Shown here piece by piece: positions 9,335 to 18,064 of a DNA stretch of 64,000 nucleotides. The notes beneath the pieces are model-generated. The model did not search any database, was not told where the DNA came from, and worked only from the letters and a program-made list of their open reading frames with translations. Positions within the stretch are counted from its first letter, which is position 1. Each line of letters begins with the position of its first letter. The DNA comes from Aliishimia sp963678085 (GTDB lineage Bacteria; Pseudomonadota; Alphaproteobacteria; Rhodobacterales; Rhodobacteraceae): positions 2,604,001 through 2,668,000 of the forward strand of contig OY782680.1 in NCBI GenBank assembly GCA_963678085.1, given 5' to 3'. Both the position numbers and the translations under genes were made by a program.

Positions 9335-9766
9335 TCAGCCTTGCAGGAACAGAAAAGCGAAGGCGATGCGCCGCCGCCAGGACGGGGTGAGCGGCTCCTC
9401 AATCACGCCGAGCCGCTCGTAGGCGTGGAGGAAGCTGTCGGGCCCGGTGAGGATCCCGACATGCTTGGCAATCGCGCGGGGTGCCATGCGGAACAGGACC
9501 AGCGCGCCAGGACCGGCGTCAACACATGCGATTTCCGGCATCATGCGCCGAGCTCCCTCGGCCAGCACTTCGCGCGGGCCGGTCTCGCCCCAGTCCCGGC
9601 TGTAGGGCGGTATCGGGAACGGTTCAGGACCGACGACTTCACGCCAGACGCCGCGGGCCAACCCAAGGCAGTCGCAGCCAACGCCACGGAGGCTAGCCTG
9701 GTCGTGATACGGCGTGCCGAGCCAAGACCGAGCAATGGCGATGACGTGGGTGGGATCGGCGTTCAC
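9335..9766 (-). CDS. NlpC/P60-family tail peptidase (GTA gp14-like)
   Basis: A 143-residue cysteine peptidase of the NlpC/P60 fold. GCDCLGLARGVW (30-41) places the nucleophile Cys at 33, and KHVGIL supplies the catalytic His102. A second conserved His lies in FLHAYE. It is the putative cell-wall peptidase of the tail tip that helps the tail through the envelope. It sits between the DUF2163 gene (4-base overlap) and the baseplate protein, as in RcGTA and related siphophages. Full length for the family. Confidence 0.85.
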   Translation of the reverse strand: MNADPTHVIAIARSWLGTPYHDQASLRGVGCDCLGLARGVWREVVGPEPFPIPPYSRDWGETGPREVLAEGARRMMPEIACVDAGPGALVLFRMAPRAIAKHVGILTGPDSFLHAYERLGVIEEPLTPSWRRRIAFAFLFLQG

Positions 9767-10647
9767 AGCACCGCCCCCTCGTGCCCGCCGTCCTTCGTCG
9801 CATAGCGCAGAACCGCATCCTGGCCGGGGATGTGCGGGAAACCCCGGAAATTGGCGGTATTGGCGAACTTGGCGCCGCAGGTCTCGATCCGCTTGTCGCA
9901 GCCCGCCCGGATCGTGAAGCCGTCGCCCTCGGCGGTGGCGCGCACCGGTGCTTCGAGCAGGGTCAGAACCGCGATGCCGTCCGACACGTCATGGCCCAGC
10001 ACTTCCGCGCGACGCCCCGCGTTCGCGCCGCTCGTCCATTCGACGGTGCCAAACGTGAACAAGCCGGCTTCGAAGCCGCTGAGCCCCGAGGCGGTGAAGG
10101 CCCGGTCGCGCAGCAGGTCGATCACGGCGCCCGCACCCTTATAGGCCGGATCCTCGAGATCGACGCCGCAGCGCGCATCGCCGAGCGCGGCATCGCAGGT
10201 CGCCTGGAACGTCCGTCCGACTGTCTGGCCAAGCACATGGGCGAGCGAGCGCACCTCGGCGACAAACGCCAGCCGGCCGCGCCGGATCTGGCCGATGGCC
10301 CCGCGCCGCATCAACACGCGCTGCCTGGTGTCTGACCAGTTCACGCGCCAGACCTCGACCTCGGCATTGTCCCAGCGGCCGTCGAGAATGTCGGTCTCGG
10401 TGATCCGATCAGAAGTCAGCACGCCCTCGGCGTCTTGCGCGTCGACCGACAGGTCGGAGCCAGAGCGGACCTCGGAGGCCGTGAGCCCGCTTTCCGGCTC
10501 GAAATCAGTACCGTCGAAGCTGAGCGTCCGGTCGTGATCGGTGAAGCCGAAGGTTACACCGTCGGCGCGGACGATCCGCCAGCACCAGGCGAGCGTGGTC
10601 GTGCCCTCGTCAAGATGGGCCTGCAGCGTGGGCGAGAGGGATTTCAT
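9763..10647 (-). CDS. DUF2163 tail protein (GTA gp13-like)
   Basis: A 294-residue protein of the DUF2163/phage BR0599 type. The N-terminus has FGFTDHDRTLSFDG, typical of the family, and the C-terminus has paired cysteines (AGCDKRIETC) before FRGFPHIPG. In RcGTA the homologue is an iron-sulfur-containing hub protein, so these cysteines may bind a cluster here; that is inference from the family. It overlaps its neighbours by 4 bases on each side and belongs to the distal-tail set DUF2460-DUF2163-NlpC-baseplate. Confidence 0.85.
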   Translation of the reverse strand: MKSLSPTLQAHLDEGTTTLAWCWRIVRADGVTFGFTDHDRTLSFDGTDFEPESGLTASEVRSGSDLSVDAQDAEGVLTSDRITETDILDGRWDNAEVEVWRVNWSDTRQRVLMRRGAIGQIRRGRLAFVAEVRSLAHVLGQTVGRTFQATCDAALGDARCGVDLEDPAYKGAGAVIDLLRDRAFTASGLSGFEAGLFTFGTVEWTSGANAGRRAEVLGHDVSDGIAVLTLLEAPVRATAEGDGFTIRAGCDKRIETCGAKFANTANFRGFPHIPGQDAVLRYATKDGGHEGAVL

Positions 10648-11270
10648 CGGCGCAGTTCCAGCAGCGGAATGGAGGTGATCGAGCCGAGCCGCTCGAGGTC
10701 GAGCGTCACGTCGAGCGCGTCGGTGTCGAAGCGGACGGGTACGTCGAACTGGAAGCCCGCTGTGACGGCGATGCCAGCGCCCGGCGCGGCGCTGAAGGTG
10801 ACGACGCCGGTCGTGGTGTCGACGGACCAGCCGGAGGGCTGCTCGACGCCCGCCAATGCGATGCGCACGCTTCCCGCCACCGGTTTAGCGATGGCGCGTG
10901 TCCACGATTGCGCACCCGAGGCGTAGTGCTTCACCAGCTGGAAGGCGGTTGTCGTGCCATCGCCGGTGCCGAGCGCCTGATCGGTCGGCGATGGCGTGCC
11001 AGAAGGCAGGCAGGACTTGTGGTCGCCCCAGTCCTTGAAGCGGAAGCCATGGAGCCGCCCGTTCCGCGCTTCGAAGAAGGCGACCACTGCCGCCAAGTCG
11101 TCGGCGCGGCGGATGCCGTAGGCGACATCGTAGCGGCGGCGCGAATTGGCCCAGCTGGCGTTGCGTTCCTCGTCGCCCGAGGCGAGTTCGACGATCTGTG
11201 TGCGCCTTTCGGGTCCGCCACGGGCACCCCGGCTGATGTTGTCGGGAAACCGGACCTCGTGAAACGCCAT
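10644..11270 (-). CDS. DUF2460 distal tail protein (GTA gp12-like)
   Basis: A 208-residue protein with the family signature FHEVRFPDNISRGARGG at the start and HGFRFKDWGDH near residue 75. I chose ATG 11270, which shares bases with the tape-measure stop (TGATG); a GTG three bases upstream is also open. The family forms the distal tail ring that joins the tube to the hub. Gene order tape measure, DUF2460, DUF2163, NlpC, baseplate is the conserved GTA/siphophage order. Confidence 0.85.
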   Translation of the reverse strand: MAFHEVRFPDNISRGARGGPERRTQIVELASGDEERNASWANSRRRYDVAYGIRRADDLAAVVAFFEARNGRLHGFRFKDWGDHKSCLPSGTPSPTDQALGTGDGTTTAFQLVKHYASGAQSWTRAIAKPVAGSVRIALAGVEQPSGWSVDTTTGVVTFSAAPGAGIAVTAGFQFDVPVRFDTDALDVTLDLERLGSITSIPLLELRR

Positions 11271-13681
11271 CACATGCCCCTCCGCCCGAGCGACACCGCG
11301 CGTGCGATGTCCGCCGCCACCTGAGTGCGGGATTGCCGGAAGCTCTCGGCGTCACGCGCCATGATGGTCACGTTGAAGCCCTCGCCGTAGCTCTGCGCCT
11401 CTCGCCGTGACAGCACGCGCTCGCCCCGCTGCAGGATCGCGGGCACCTCGTCGTGGCGCAGCCCGGCAACGCCGCCTGAATGCATGCGAGGTGCGGCGGC
11501 GAAGGCCATGGCCGGGACCATGCGCGAAGGCCCGCCCGATCCAACCATGCCGCCCGCGTGCAGGATATTCGCGAAGATACCACCCGCGCCGCCAAGCGCG
11601 CCGGAAAGCGCATTGGCGATCGGCCCGAGGATGAAGCGCCGGGCAGCCAGCTTGGCGAGGTCGGCCAGCAGCGAGGTGACGAGATCGCGGAAGTCCAGCT
11701 TGCCGGTCTTCACGAACTCGCCGACTGCGTTCTCGGCCGACTGGAAGGCACCGACGAGGCTCTGGCCGATGTCGCCGCCGATCTGACGCGCCTTGCTGGC
11801 ATAGTCGGAGAGTGCCGCCGTGACCGCTTGCCAGCCGGTGACGGTTGCCTCAGCATTAGGTTCAGCGGCGGCAGCCGCCGCGCCTGCGGCAGCGCCGGCA
11901 TCGGACGCGGCCTGTCCGGCGCCGTCGAGCGCGGTCTCGAACCGCTCCGCCGCGGCCGTGGCCTCGGCCAGCGCATCGGCCCCGTCGTCGTCGGTCCCAC
12001 GTACGGCATCCCGCAGCGCCTGCCAACTTTCGAGTGGCGCACGCGCACCTTCTGCCAAATCCCGCGCTGCACCGCGATACGTGTTGGCGGTGGCCAATGC
12101 TTCATTGGCCGCTTGCGTGAGCCCAAGATCGGGGGCTGTGAGCGGGTTGTCCTCAAAGGCCCGGTCGAAAGCCATCTGCGCTGCGGCTGTCGCGGCGGTC
12201 GCGGCACCCTCAAACCGGTTCTCGATCTGGCCCAATTCGAGATCGGGGATGATCGAGATACGTCGTTCGGAGCCAAGTGCTTCCAGCCCCTGATTGATCC
12301 CGCCGATGAATGTGTTGATCCGAGAAACAACGCCGTTCAGCATCGCTTCGACACCGTCGATTAGGCTGTTCGCCGCCTGAAACGCGAGATCGCCGATGGC
12401 GGCGGGCAGCATTCCCCAGATCGCCTTGATCGCCTCGTAGGCTCCCTCAAACGTGTTCGCGGCCGTATTGCCGAAGGCCACGACGCTTTCGATGGCGCTC
12501 TGCACCCCGGAGGCAGCATCGGCCTTCAGGTCGAAGAACATCGCCGTGGCCGCAGCGCCCGCAGCCGTTGCCCCCATTTTAATGCGGTTCCAGACCTCGA
12601 CGGCGAGGTCCTTCAGGAGCGACATCGCCTCGCCGAAGCCACCCGCGCCGGAGACAAGCCGGGTGAACTGGTAGACAAGCTCGCCCGCGCCGACGATCAA
12701 TGCCCCGATGCCGGTACGGATCAGCGCCCCACGCAGCAGGACCAGCGCCGTGGCAAGGCCGCGCACCGACAGCGCCGCAGCGGCCATGCCAGCCACCCAG
12801 CGGCCTGCGAGGAAGGCCGCGAAGGTGGCGGCATAAGTGGTCAGGCGGCCGATGTTGTCGAAGAGACCGCGGATCGCGATGCCGAGCGGACCGGTGCGGC
12901 TGGCGACCGCCGCCATCGCGTTGGCGACGGCTTCCAGCGCGGGCGCGGCGGCGACGGCCAACTGGTTCGACAGCCCGCGCCAGATCAGCCCGAGCCGGGA
13001 GATGGCGTCGTTCGTCCGCTCGATCTGGTCGGCATCCTGCTCCGACACGACGACGCCGAAGTCGAGAACGTCCTCCGTCGCCTGGCGCAGCGTCGCGGTG
13101 TCGATCCGCGACATGGCGATGGAGCCTTCCTCGCCGAAAAGCTGGCCCGCCACCGCGGCGCGCTCTGCGGCGGGCACGAAGCTCTCGATGGCCGCGTTGA
13201 TCGCGCCGACGCGCTGGTCCAGCGGCAGAGCGATCAGCTCATTGGCGGAAAGGCCCAGCCGATCCAACGCGTCGGCGGCGGGACCGGTCCCGGCGGCAGC
13301 CTGGCTCAGCCGTCGTGTCATGTCTTTCGTCGCCTGCTCGATTCCGGACATCGACACGCCCGCAAGCTCGCCCGCGCGCTCGAGCGTCTGGATCGAGGCG
13401 ACGGTGGTGCCGAGCGATTGCGCCAGCTTCGCCTGCACATCCACCGTTTGAAGCCCCGAGCGGACCATGGCCACGCCAGCGGCGGTCGCAGCGGCAACTG
13501 CGGCAGCGGCGGCAACACGCACCCGGCGCGCGAAACCCGCGAGCCGGGTATTCGCCGCCTCCATTTCGCGGCTGAGACCGCCGAAGCCGCGGGCGCCGGC
13601 CTCGCCGACACCTTCCAGCTCGGCGCGCACTTGTCGCCCGCCGACCGCGGCAAGGCGGACGGAAACGCGCTTCTCAGCCAT
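11270..13681 (-). CDS. Tail tape measure protein
   Basis: An 803-residue Ala-rich, mostly helical protein with a basic N-terminus, hydrophobic segments around residues 270-340 and a Gly-rich C-terminal region (HAGGMVGSGGPSRMVPAMAF). The last ~150 residues match the C-terminal region of lambda-family tape measure proteins. Its length would set tail length (roughly 1.5 angstrom per residue, so near 120 nm, from general knowledge). It follows the two-frame chaperone gene, as in lambda. No internal stop or frameshift is seen. Confidence 0.85.
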   Translation of the reverse strand: MAEKRVSVRLAAVGGRQVRAELEGVGEAGARGFGGLSREMEAANTRLAGFARRVRVAAAAAVAAATAAGVAMVRSGLQTVDVQAKLAQSLGTTVASIQTLERAGELAGVSMSGIEQATKDMTRRLSQAAAGTGPAADALDRLGLSANELIALPLDQRVGAINAAIESFVPAAERAAVAGQLFGEEGSIAMSRIDTATLRQATEDVLDFGVVVSEQDADQIERTNDAISRLGLIWRGLSNQLAVAAAPALEAVANAMAAVASRTGPLGIAIRGLFDNIGRLTTYAATFAAFLAGRWVAGMAAAALSVRGLATALVLLRGALIRTGIGALIVGAGELVYQFTRLVSGAGGFGEAMSLLKDLAVEVWNRIKMGATAAGAAATAMFFDLKADAASGVQSAIESVVAFGNTAANTFEGAYEAIKAIWGMLPAAIGDLAFQAANSLIDGVEAMLNGVVSRINTFIGGINQGLEALGSERRISIIPDLELGQIENRFEGAATAATAAAQMAFDRAFEDNPLTAPDLGLTQAANEALATANTYRGAARDLAEGARAPLESWQALRDAVRGTDDDGADALAEATAAAERFETALDGAGQAASDAGAAAGAAAAAAEPNAEATVTGWQAVTAALSDYASKARQIGGDIGQSLVGAFQSAENAVGEFVKTGKLDFRDLVTSLLADLAKLAARRFILGPIANALSGALGGAGGIFANILHAGGMVGSGGPSRMVPAMAFAAAPRMHSGGVAGLRHDEVPAILQRGERVLSRREAQSYGEGFNVTIMARDAESFRQSRTQVAADIARAVSLGRRGM

Positions 13682-14338
13682 TGCTTTGATCCACTTGTTC
13701 GTTGAGCTTTGCGACCATCACCGCTTCGATGACGGGCAGCATTTCGGCCATGGCGAGCGGCGGCACGCCGAGGGCGCTTCCGAGCGCGAGCGCGGCGGAC
13801 ATGTCCCAGCCGACGACGGCGCCGGGCAACACGCGGAGTTGTCCGCCTAGACGCCCGACCAGATCCCAGACCTGCCAGCCTTCACGCGTCAGGGGCCGGT
13901 TCAGCCGCGCCGGGCAGTCCGGGCACGTCGTTTGGCAGGCGTCGCAGTAGCGCTCGCCCCCGCCGAAGGACCATTCGGCGAGAGCGCGGAGACGTTTTTT
14001 TCCTGCTCCAGCAGCAGACCCTTCGAGACGTAGGTCAGCTGGAAGGCTTCGAAGATCGGCCAGACATCAAGCAGCGCGTCGATGGCCTCGGCGTTAGGAT
14101 CGATGGGATTGCCGTCAGCATCGCCGATGCCCTCCCAGGCGAGCACCGCCCGCCGCGCCAGCGCCTTGGCGAAGGCGACGGCGCGCTCTTCATCGGAGGC
14201 GTCCTGCGTTACCGCCTCGACAGCGGGATCGCTGCGCGTCGCTACCATGAGCGTGGTGGTCAGCGGGCGCAGCTGCACCCGGACCCCGGGCGCGAGATCA
14301 TGCCAGTTCGGCGTATTCGTCAGGTCGAGCGTCAGCAT
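13674..14338 (-). CDS. Tail assembly chaperone, long form made by -1 frameshift (GT-like)
   Basis: A second frame, open from upstream of 13994 to the stop at 13674-13676, has no ATG in its upstream part and encodes RLRALAEWSFGGGERYCDAC, a Cys-rich motif (TTCPDCPARL) and a helical C-terminus. It is in the -1 frame relative to the gene starting at 14338. The overlap holds the heptamer A-AAA-AAC at 14000-13994 in the right phase. Slipping there gives a fusion of about 221 residues. Lambda G/GT and many siphophages make their two tail chaperones this way, and the position just before the tape measure gene fits exactly. Frameshifting itself is not proven. Confidence 0.7.
13901..14338 (-). CDS. Tail assembly chaperone, short form (G-like)
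   Basis: A 145-residue product starting at ATG 14338, which overlaps the stop of the tail tube gene by one base (TGATG). The body (TLDLTNTPNWHDLAPGV, then WPIFEAFQLTYVSKG) resembles small tail-assembly proteins encoded between tube and tape measure. After the slippery run the zero frame continues as a low-complexity Ser/Ala/Arg tail (SAGASATATPAKRRART), which looks like a filler terminus and supports the fusion being the conserved long form. It would coat the tape measure protein before tube polymerisation. Confidence 0.7.
   Translation of the reverse strand: MLTLDLTNTPNWHDLAPGVRVQLRPLTTTLMVATRSDPAVEAVTQDASDEERAVAFAKALARRAVLAWEGIGDADGNPIDPNAEAIDALLDVWPIFEAFQLTYVSKGLLLEQEKNVSALSPNGPSAGASATATPAKRRARTARRG
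13994..14000 (-). promoter_or_regulatory. A-AAA-AAC slippery heptamer (programmed -1 frameshift site)
   Basis: On the minus strand the zero frame reads CAG GAA AAA AAC GTC, giving X-XXY-YYZ with X and Y = A and Z = C. A one-base backward slip leads straight into the open -1 frame (AAA AAA CGT CTC). This is one of the most efficient known heptamers. No downstream pseudoknot was modelled. Confidence 0.7.
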
Positions 14339-15276
14339 CAATAGGTCTCCACATCGTTCACGAGGGTTGCGGTGCACATCCGGCCGACCACACTGTCCCG
14401 CGCCGCCTGCCAGTCGAAGGTCGCCTGCACGCCCTGCGGCCCGGAAATCTCGATGCGCGGGCGCGGCAGGTAGACGGCGTGGACGGTGAAGGTGAAGCTC
14501 TCGCCAGAGGGCAGCACATAGGCGAACTCGAGCTCGCAGGGATCGCCATTGATCGCTTGTGTCACCAGCGTCTGATCGGCAAATCGGACCTCGATGGAGC
14601 CGGTCAACGCCGCGATGGACGGGTCTGCGCCGTCGATGCGGCCGTCCGAGCGGATCGTCTCGATCCGGTCGAGGTTGTTGGCGTAGGTGATCTCGGCCGA
14701 GACGACGTTGCCGAGCGCCGTGCCATTTCGGCTGATCGCCCCGTTGAAATGGCCGAAGCGCTTCAGATCCAGCGCGGCGGGCGTTCCGGCGCTGGTGGTC
14801 GTGCCTACCGTCTCGCCCTGCGCCACCAGCCGGGCCGTCGCGGTCAGCAGGCCCGAGCGCTGCATCTGCCAGGTGATCTGGTCGAGCACGCATCCTGAAT
14901 ACATCGCATAGCGCGGCACTTCGGGCATGCCGGTCTCGATGGACATGCTGGGCAGCGTCCACGCGCCCGACTGGAACTCATGGGTCCAAGGCCCCGTGCC
15001 AGTCGTGGTCGGGTCGCCAAAGGCCGCTTTCAGCCAGAGCCCGAAGGCTTCTGCGTCGAGCGGCACGACGACATCACCGTCTGCCGTCACCGCATCCTTG
15101 ATTGGCGCCAGTGGATCCCGGCCATAGCCGAGCAGTTCCGAGTTCAGCAGCGGCTGCTCAGCGCCCAGCGATGTGCTGGCGAAGGGCATCTTGGTGAAAC
15201 CGCCGACGGGGGGCGTTCCATAGGTCGTCTCGAACGCAAGCGCCATCTGCGCCCGCGCCCCTTGGGCTCGTGCCAT
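14338..15276 (-). CDS. Phage tail tube protein
   Basis: A 312-residue beta-rich protein. The N-terminus (QMALAFETTYGTPP) and the region around WTHEFQSG match the tail tube family common in rhodobacterial phages. Later strands (GSIEVRF, FTVHAVYLPRPRIEISGPQG) also fit. It forms the hexameric tube through which DNA passes. It lies between the tail terminator-like gene and the chaperone, the standard siphophage order. No defects are seen. Confidence 0.8.
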   Translation of the reverse strand: MARAQGARAQMALAFETTYGTPPVGGFTKMPFASTSLGAEQPLLNSELLGYGRDPLAPIKDAVTADGDVVVPLDAEAFGLWLKAAFGDPTTTGTGPWTHEFQSGAWTLPSMSIETGMPEVPRYAMYSGCVLDQITWQMQRSGLLTATARLVAQGETVGTTTSAGTPAALDLKRFGHFNGAISRNGTALGNVVSAEITYANNLDRIETIRSDGRIDGADPSIAALTGSIEVRFADQTLVTQAINGDPCELEFAYVLPSGESFTFTVHAVYLPRPRIEISGPQGVQATFDWQAARDSVVGRMCTATLVNDVETY

Positions 15277-15300
15277 GGTGTTCTCCTCGGGTTGTCGGGA

Positions 15301-15720
15301 TCAGCCGAGCGGGTCGGCCGTGGAATAGTGCAGCACCACCGGGATCACCGCTGCCTTCAGGCTGGCCGCGCCCTCGACCGGCAGGTCGACCGGTCGCGGA
15401 GCTTCGGCCTCGACCCAGTCGCAGAGCCCGCCCAGCGTGGGGTCGGCGGCAAGCGCTGCGCCGATGCTGGCGCACAGCGTGTCGAAGGCGGCATCTCGGT
15501 CGGTGCCCTGCACGACCGCCTCGATCTCGGCACGGTGCTGGTAGTGGTAGCGCAGAGGCGAAAGCGTGACCTCCGGGTCTCCGGGCTCGCCGTCGCGCAG
15601 GATCAGCAGCCCCTCGGTCTGGATACGCTCGGGCAGCACCTCGCCGCGCAGGGCGGTGGCGGGCAGCGCCGAGAGCCGCGCGTGCAGCGCGGTGAGGATG
15701 GTTTCGCGTGGGGTGGGCAT
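15301..15720 (-). CDS. Tail terminator/completion-like protein
   Basis: A 139-residue protein starting at ATG 15720 (MPTPRETILTALHARL). An amphipathic N-terminal helix, a strand-rich centre (PEVTLSPLRYHYQHRAEIEAV) and a C-terminal GLCDWVEAE motif fit the small tail terminator proteins placed just before the tube gene. Homologues are often mis-annotated as acyl-CoA transferase. The divergent PLD-like gene starts 54 bases away, so the two 5' ends share a short intergenic region. Confidence 0.6.
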   Translation of the reverse strand: MPTPRETILTALHARLSALPATALRGEVLPERIQTEGLLILRDGEPGDPEVTLSPLRYHYQHRAEIEAVVQGTDRDAAFDTLCASIGAALAADPTLGGLCDWVEAEAPRPVDLPVEGAASLKAAVIPVVLHYSTADPLG

Positions 15721-15773
15721 GTTCCTGAATTCGTCTAAGGTGTCGAAAACCAATTCGATTTCGCGAGAAGACT

Positions 15774-17120
15774 ATGCAACTGATGATGGGCGGCATTAAC
15801 GGGAACTATCTTACTAACATCACTCTGAACGCCGCCGCCGAGACCCAAGAAGTTCTAGCAGCTGTCGCTTACGCCACAGAAATGGACCTGCTGTTCGATT
15901 GGTGCTGGAACAATGGCATCCCGCTCAAATTCTACGGCCGTCTCGATCAGGGCGTGGCCGTCAAGCCGTCCGTCCTCTCTGCTTTTCTTTCGCGTAGGTC
16001 TGCTCGTTTCCAATGCCGCCTCGTTCAGCATCACCATGCGAAGGTAATCTGGTGGCGCGAGTACGGTCTCTACATCGGCTCCGCAAACCTCACTGCCAGT
16101 GCGTGGTACAAGAACGTTGAGGCCGGCTGCTTCTTTCCCGAAGCCGAGATCACTGACGATTTGGCTGCAGATATCCTGGACCTTTTCGACGTACTCGATC
16201 GCAACTCAACCCCACTGACGGACGAGTTGCTCGCCGTCATGCAGAAGCGCGCAAACCAGATTGCAAGCTCGGAGCCACCGTCCGAGGAGTTTTGGAACAG
16301 CCCCAGTTTCAACAAGTGGTCCGGACTCGTTCAGACGGGAAGGAAAAAAGCTACAGACCGACGACGCGAGGCATTCCTTGAGGAATGGCACTCAACCCTC
16401 CAACAGCTTCGCGACATCGGCGGCCTAGTAAGCAAACCTGAGAACAGACCCTCCTGGATCGAAGCTGATGCCCCCGCAGGCGCTCAGGGCGATCAGTTCC
16501 TCCACGCACATTATTACCAACGCACCTTCGAAGGACGCAGAGCTCTTTACGCAGAGCATTTTGAGCAGAACAAACAAAAGCCTGACGCTGCGCTCGCAGA
16601 AGCCATCAATTGGTGGCGCAGCCTGCCCAAAGCCCCCTCGGAAGAAGACGTCATGTTGAATTCAACCGCACCCATGCTGCGGGAAGCACTCACAGCCGAC
16701 GCCATCGACGAAATGGACTATGAGAGCTTTCGCGAGATCTGCATGGGCATCCATTCGATCAAGGACTACGCGCGACGCGTGGCCAACAGGGCGGTCGGTC
16801 TTCGAGAAGATGGGACGAAGTACACGATACCTGAAAAGGTCGATGCGCTGTCGAAGCGGATATGGGGCGACAAATCCGCCGGAGGCAACGACGTGCAGCA
16901 GCTTCTGAAGTTCATCCTATATGGCGGCCCAGAGGCCCAGTTGCCGGAACGTCTCTGGACTGCCGTTCATGGCTCGAAATGGAAAATCGAAGGTCTCGGC
17001 GTCAGCGCGTTGGGCGAGCTTGTCGGTTGGGCCTTGCCGGACCGGTTCCCGCCCCGAAACGGGAGAACGTCGAAGTCACTAAAGTCACTCGGCTATGACG
17101 TCACGGTTCACGTTGGTTGA
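15774..17120 (+). CDS. PLD-like nuclease-domain protein inserted in the head-tail operon
   Basis: A 448-residue protein on the opposite strand to every neighbouring structural gene. Residues 88-105 carry an HxK...GSxN motif (HAK then GSANLT), the core of phospholipase D/HKD hydrolases; the usual Asp after four residues is replaced by Arg. Only one motif is present, so activity would need a dimer, as in Nuc or BfiI. The remaining 330 residues are unrecognised. Its stop abuts the stop of the DUF6441 gene (17120/17121) and its start is 54 bases from a divergent gene. It looks like a self-contained moron, and a DNA-targeting defence role is possible but unproven. Confidence 0.7.
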   Translation: MQLMMGGINGNYLTNITLNAAAETQEVLAAVAYATEMDLLFDWCWNNGIPLKFYGRLDQGVAVKPSVLSAFLSRRSARFQCRLVQHHHAKVIWWREYGLYIGSANLTASAWYKNVEAGCFFPEAEITDDLAADILDLFDVLDRNSTPLTDELLAVMQKRANQIASSEPPSEEFWNSPSFNKWSGLVQTGRKKATDRRREAFLEEWHSTLQQLRDIGGLVSKPENRPSWIEADAPAGAQGDQFLHAHYYQRTFEGRRALYAEHFEQNKQKPDAALAEAINWWRSLPKAPSEEDVMLNSTAPMLREALTADAIDEMDYESFREICMGIHSIKDYARRVANRAVGLREDGTKYTIPEKVDALSKRIWGDKSAGGNDVQQLLKFILYGGPEAQLPERLWTAVHGSKWKIEGLGVSALGELVGWALPDRFPPRNGRTSKSLKSLGYDVTVHVG

Positions 17121-17756
17121 TCATCGTGACCTCCCCTCCACCCAGTTCGCCACAATCAACCCCGGCACGTTGTCCAGCGCCCGCTCGGCGTCGCGGTCAA
17201 GATCCAGCCGCTTCGGCAGCTTGACCTGAGGGACCAGCAAAAAGATCGGCGCGGTGACCTGGTTACGGCCGGTCTTTGAGCGGGATGCCACCGCCTGACC
17301 GCGGGTGTTGATGCGGGCACGGTCTGCCACCAGCAGGCTCGGTCCTCGGCGGCGATAGACAAAGCGCAGGCGCAGACCGCGCCGCTGTTCCCATTCGCCC
17401 GGGGTTATGCGGCGACCGCGCAGGCCCCGATCTGCTGCTGCGGTCGGGATCGCGAGGTAGAACCCCTCTTTCGAGCGGATCAATGGGCCGCTGTCGTGCG
17501 CACCGACGATGACCGGGGCTTTTGACCAGACCAGCGCGGCGGCATCAAGGCTTTCGCCAGCGCGCGGGAAGGTCTGGTTGCGGATCGAGTTGGCAAGCCG
17601 TCGCCCGAGCCCCGCGCCGGTGATCTGCGTCCGCCACGAAGACTTCAACCCGGTCCCGGCCTCGCGCATGGCGGCGGTGACAGCCTTCTCGCCGGCGTTC
17701 ACCTCGGCGGCCATGGCAGCGACGAGATCGGGGGTGATGTCGAGCTTCAGTTTCAC
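17121..17756 (-). CDS. DUF6441 head-tail joining protein
   Basis: A 211-residue protein resembling DUF6441/HK97 gp10-like proteins: a helical N-terminus (VAAMAAEVNAGEKAVTAAMR), then RTQITGAGLGRRLANSIR and a C-terminal region with PIFLLVPQVKLPKRLDLDRD. The family sits between head completion and tail genes and probably acts at the head-tail interface. It overlaps the next upstream gene by 4 bases. The plus-strand PLD-like gene ends directly at its stop. Confidence 0.75.
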   Translation of the reverse strand: MKLKLDITPDLVAAMAAEVNAGEKAVTAAMREAGTGLKSSWRTQITGAGLGRRLANSIRNQTFPRAGESLDAAALVWSKAPVIVGAHDSGPLIRSKEGFYLAIPTAAADRGLRGRRITPGEWEQRRGLRLRFVYRRRGPSLLVADRARINTRGQAVASRSKTGRNQVTAPIFLLVPQVKLPKRLDLDRDAERALDNVPGLIVANWVEGRSR

Positions 17757-18064
17757 GCGAGCCTCAGATCTACGGCCCAGACCAGCCGCTCGCGGTCGCG
17801 GACGGGCTCGCCCTGAATGAGAAAGGCTTCCCCGTCGATCTCCACGCGGTCGCCGGGGCGCGGGTTCGCGACATCGGCCACGCGCAGGTCGATCCGAGTG
17901 GTCTCGGACCAGAGCCGGGCATCGCCGAAGTCGGTGATTGCATCCGCCTGCCGCGAGACGATGCGTACCAGCACAGGCGCACCGCCATCGGAGGTGTACA
18001 CCGCTTCACGCCCGATGTTGGGATCTGAGAACAGTGCATCAACGATGGCGGCAAACGCCGTCAT
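17753..18064 (-). CDS. Small head-tail attachment protein
   Basis: A 103-residue beta-rich protein with the pattern of phage attachment proteins of the lambda FII/Gifsy type: VYTSDGGAPVLVRIV, then LWSETTRIDLRV and PGDRVEIDGEAFLIQGEP, ending WAVDLRLA. It would bind the head-neck and accept the tail. It overlaps both neighbours (4 bases and 1 base), so translation is coupled. Confidence 0.65.
   Translation of the reverse strand: MTAFAAIVDALFSDPNIGREAVYTSDGGAPVLVRIVSRQADAITDFGDARLWSETTRIDLRVADVANPRPGDRVEIDGEAFLIQGEPVRDRERLVWAVDLRLA

Noticed and set aside
13901..14962. 353-residue minus-strand frame as one protein
   Set aside because: Only the part from ATG 14338 is coding. The upstream section is a shadow of the tail tube gene.
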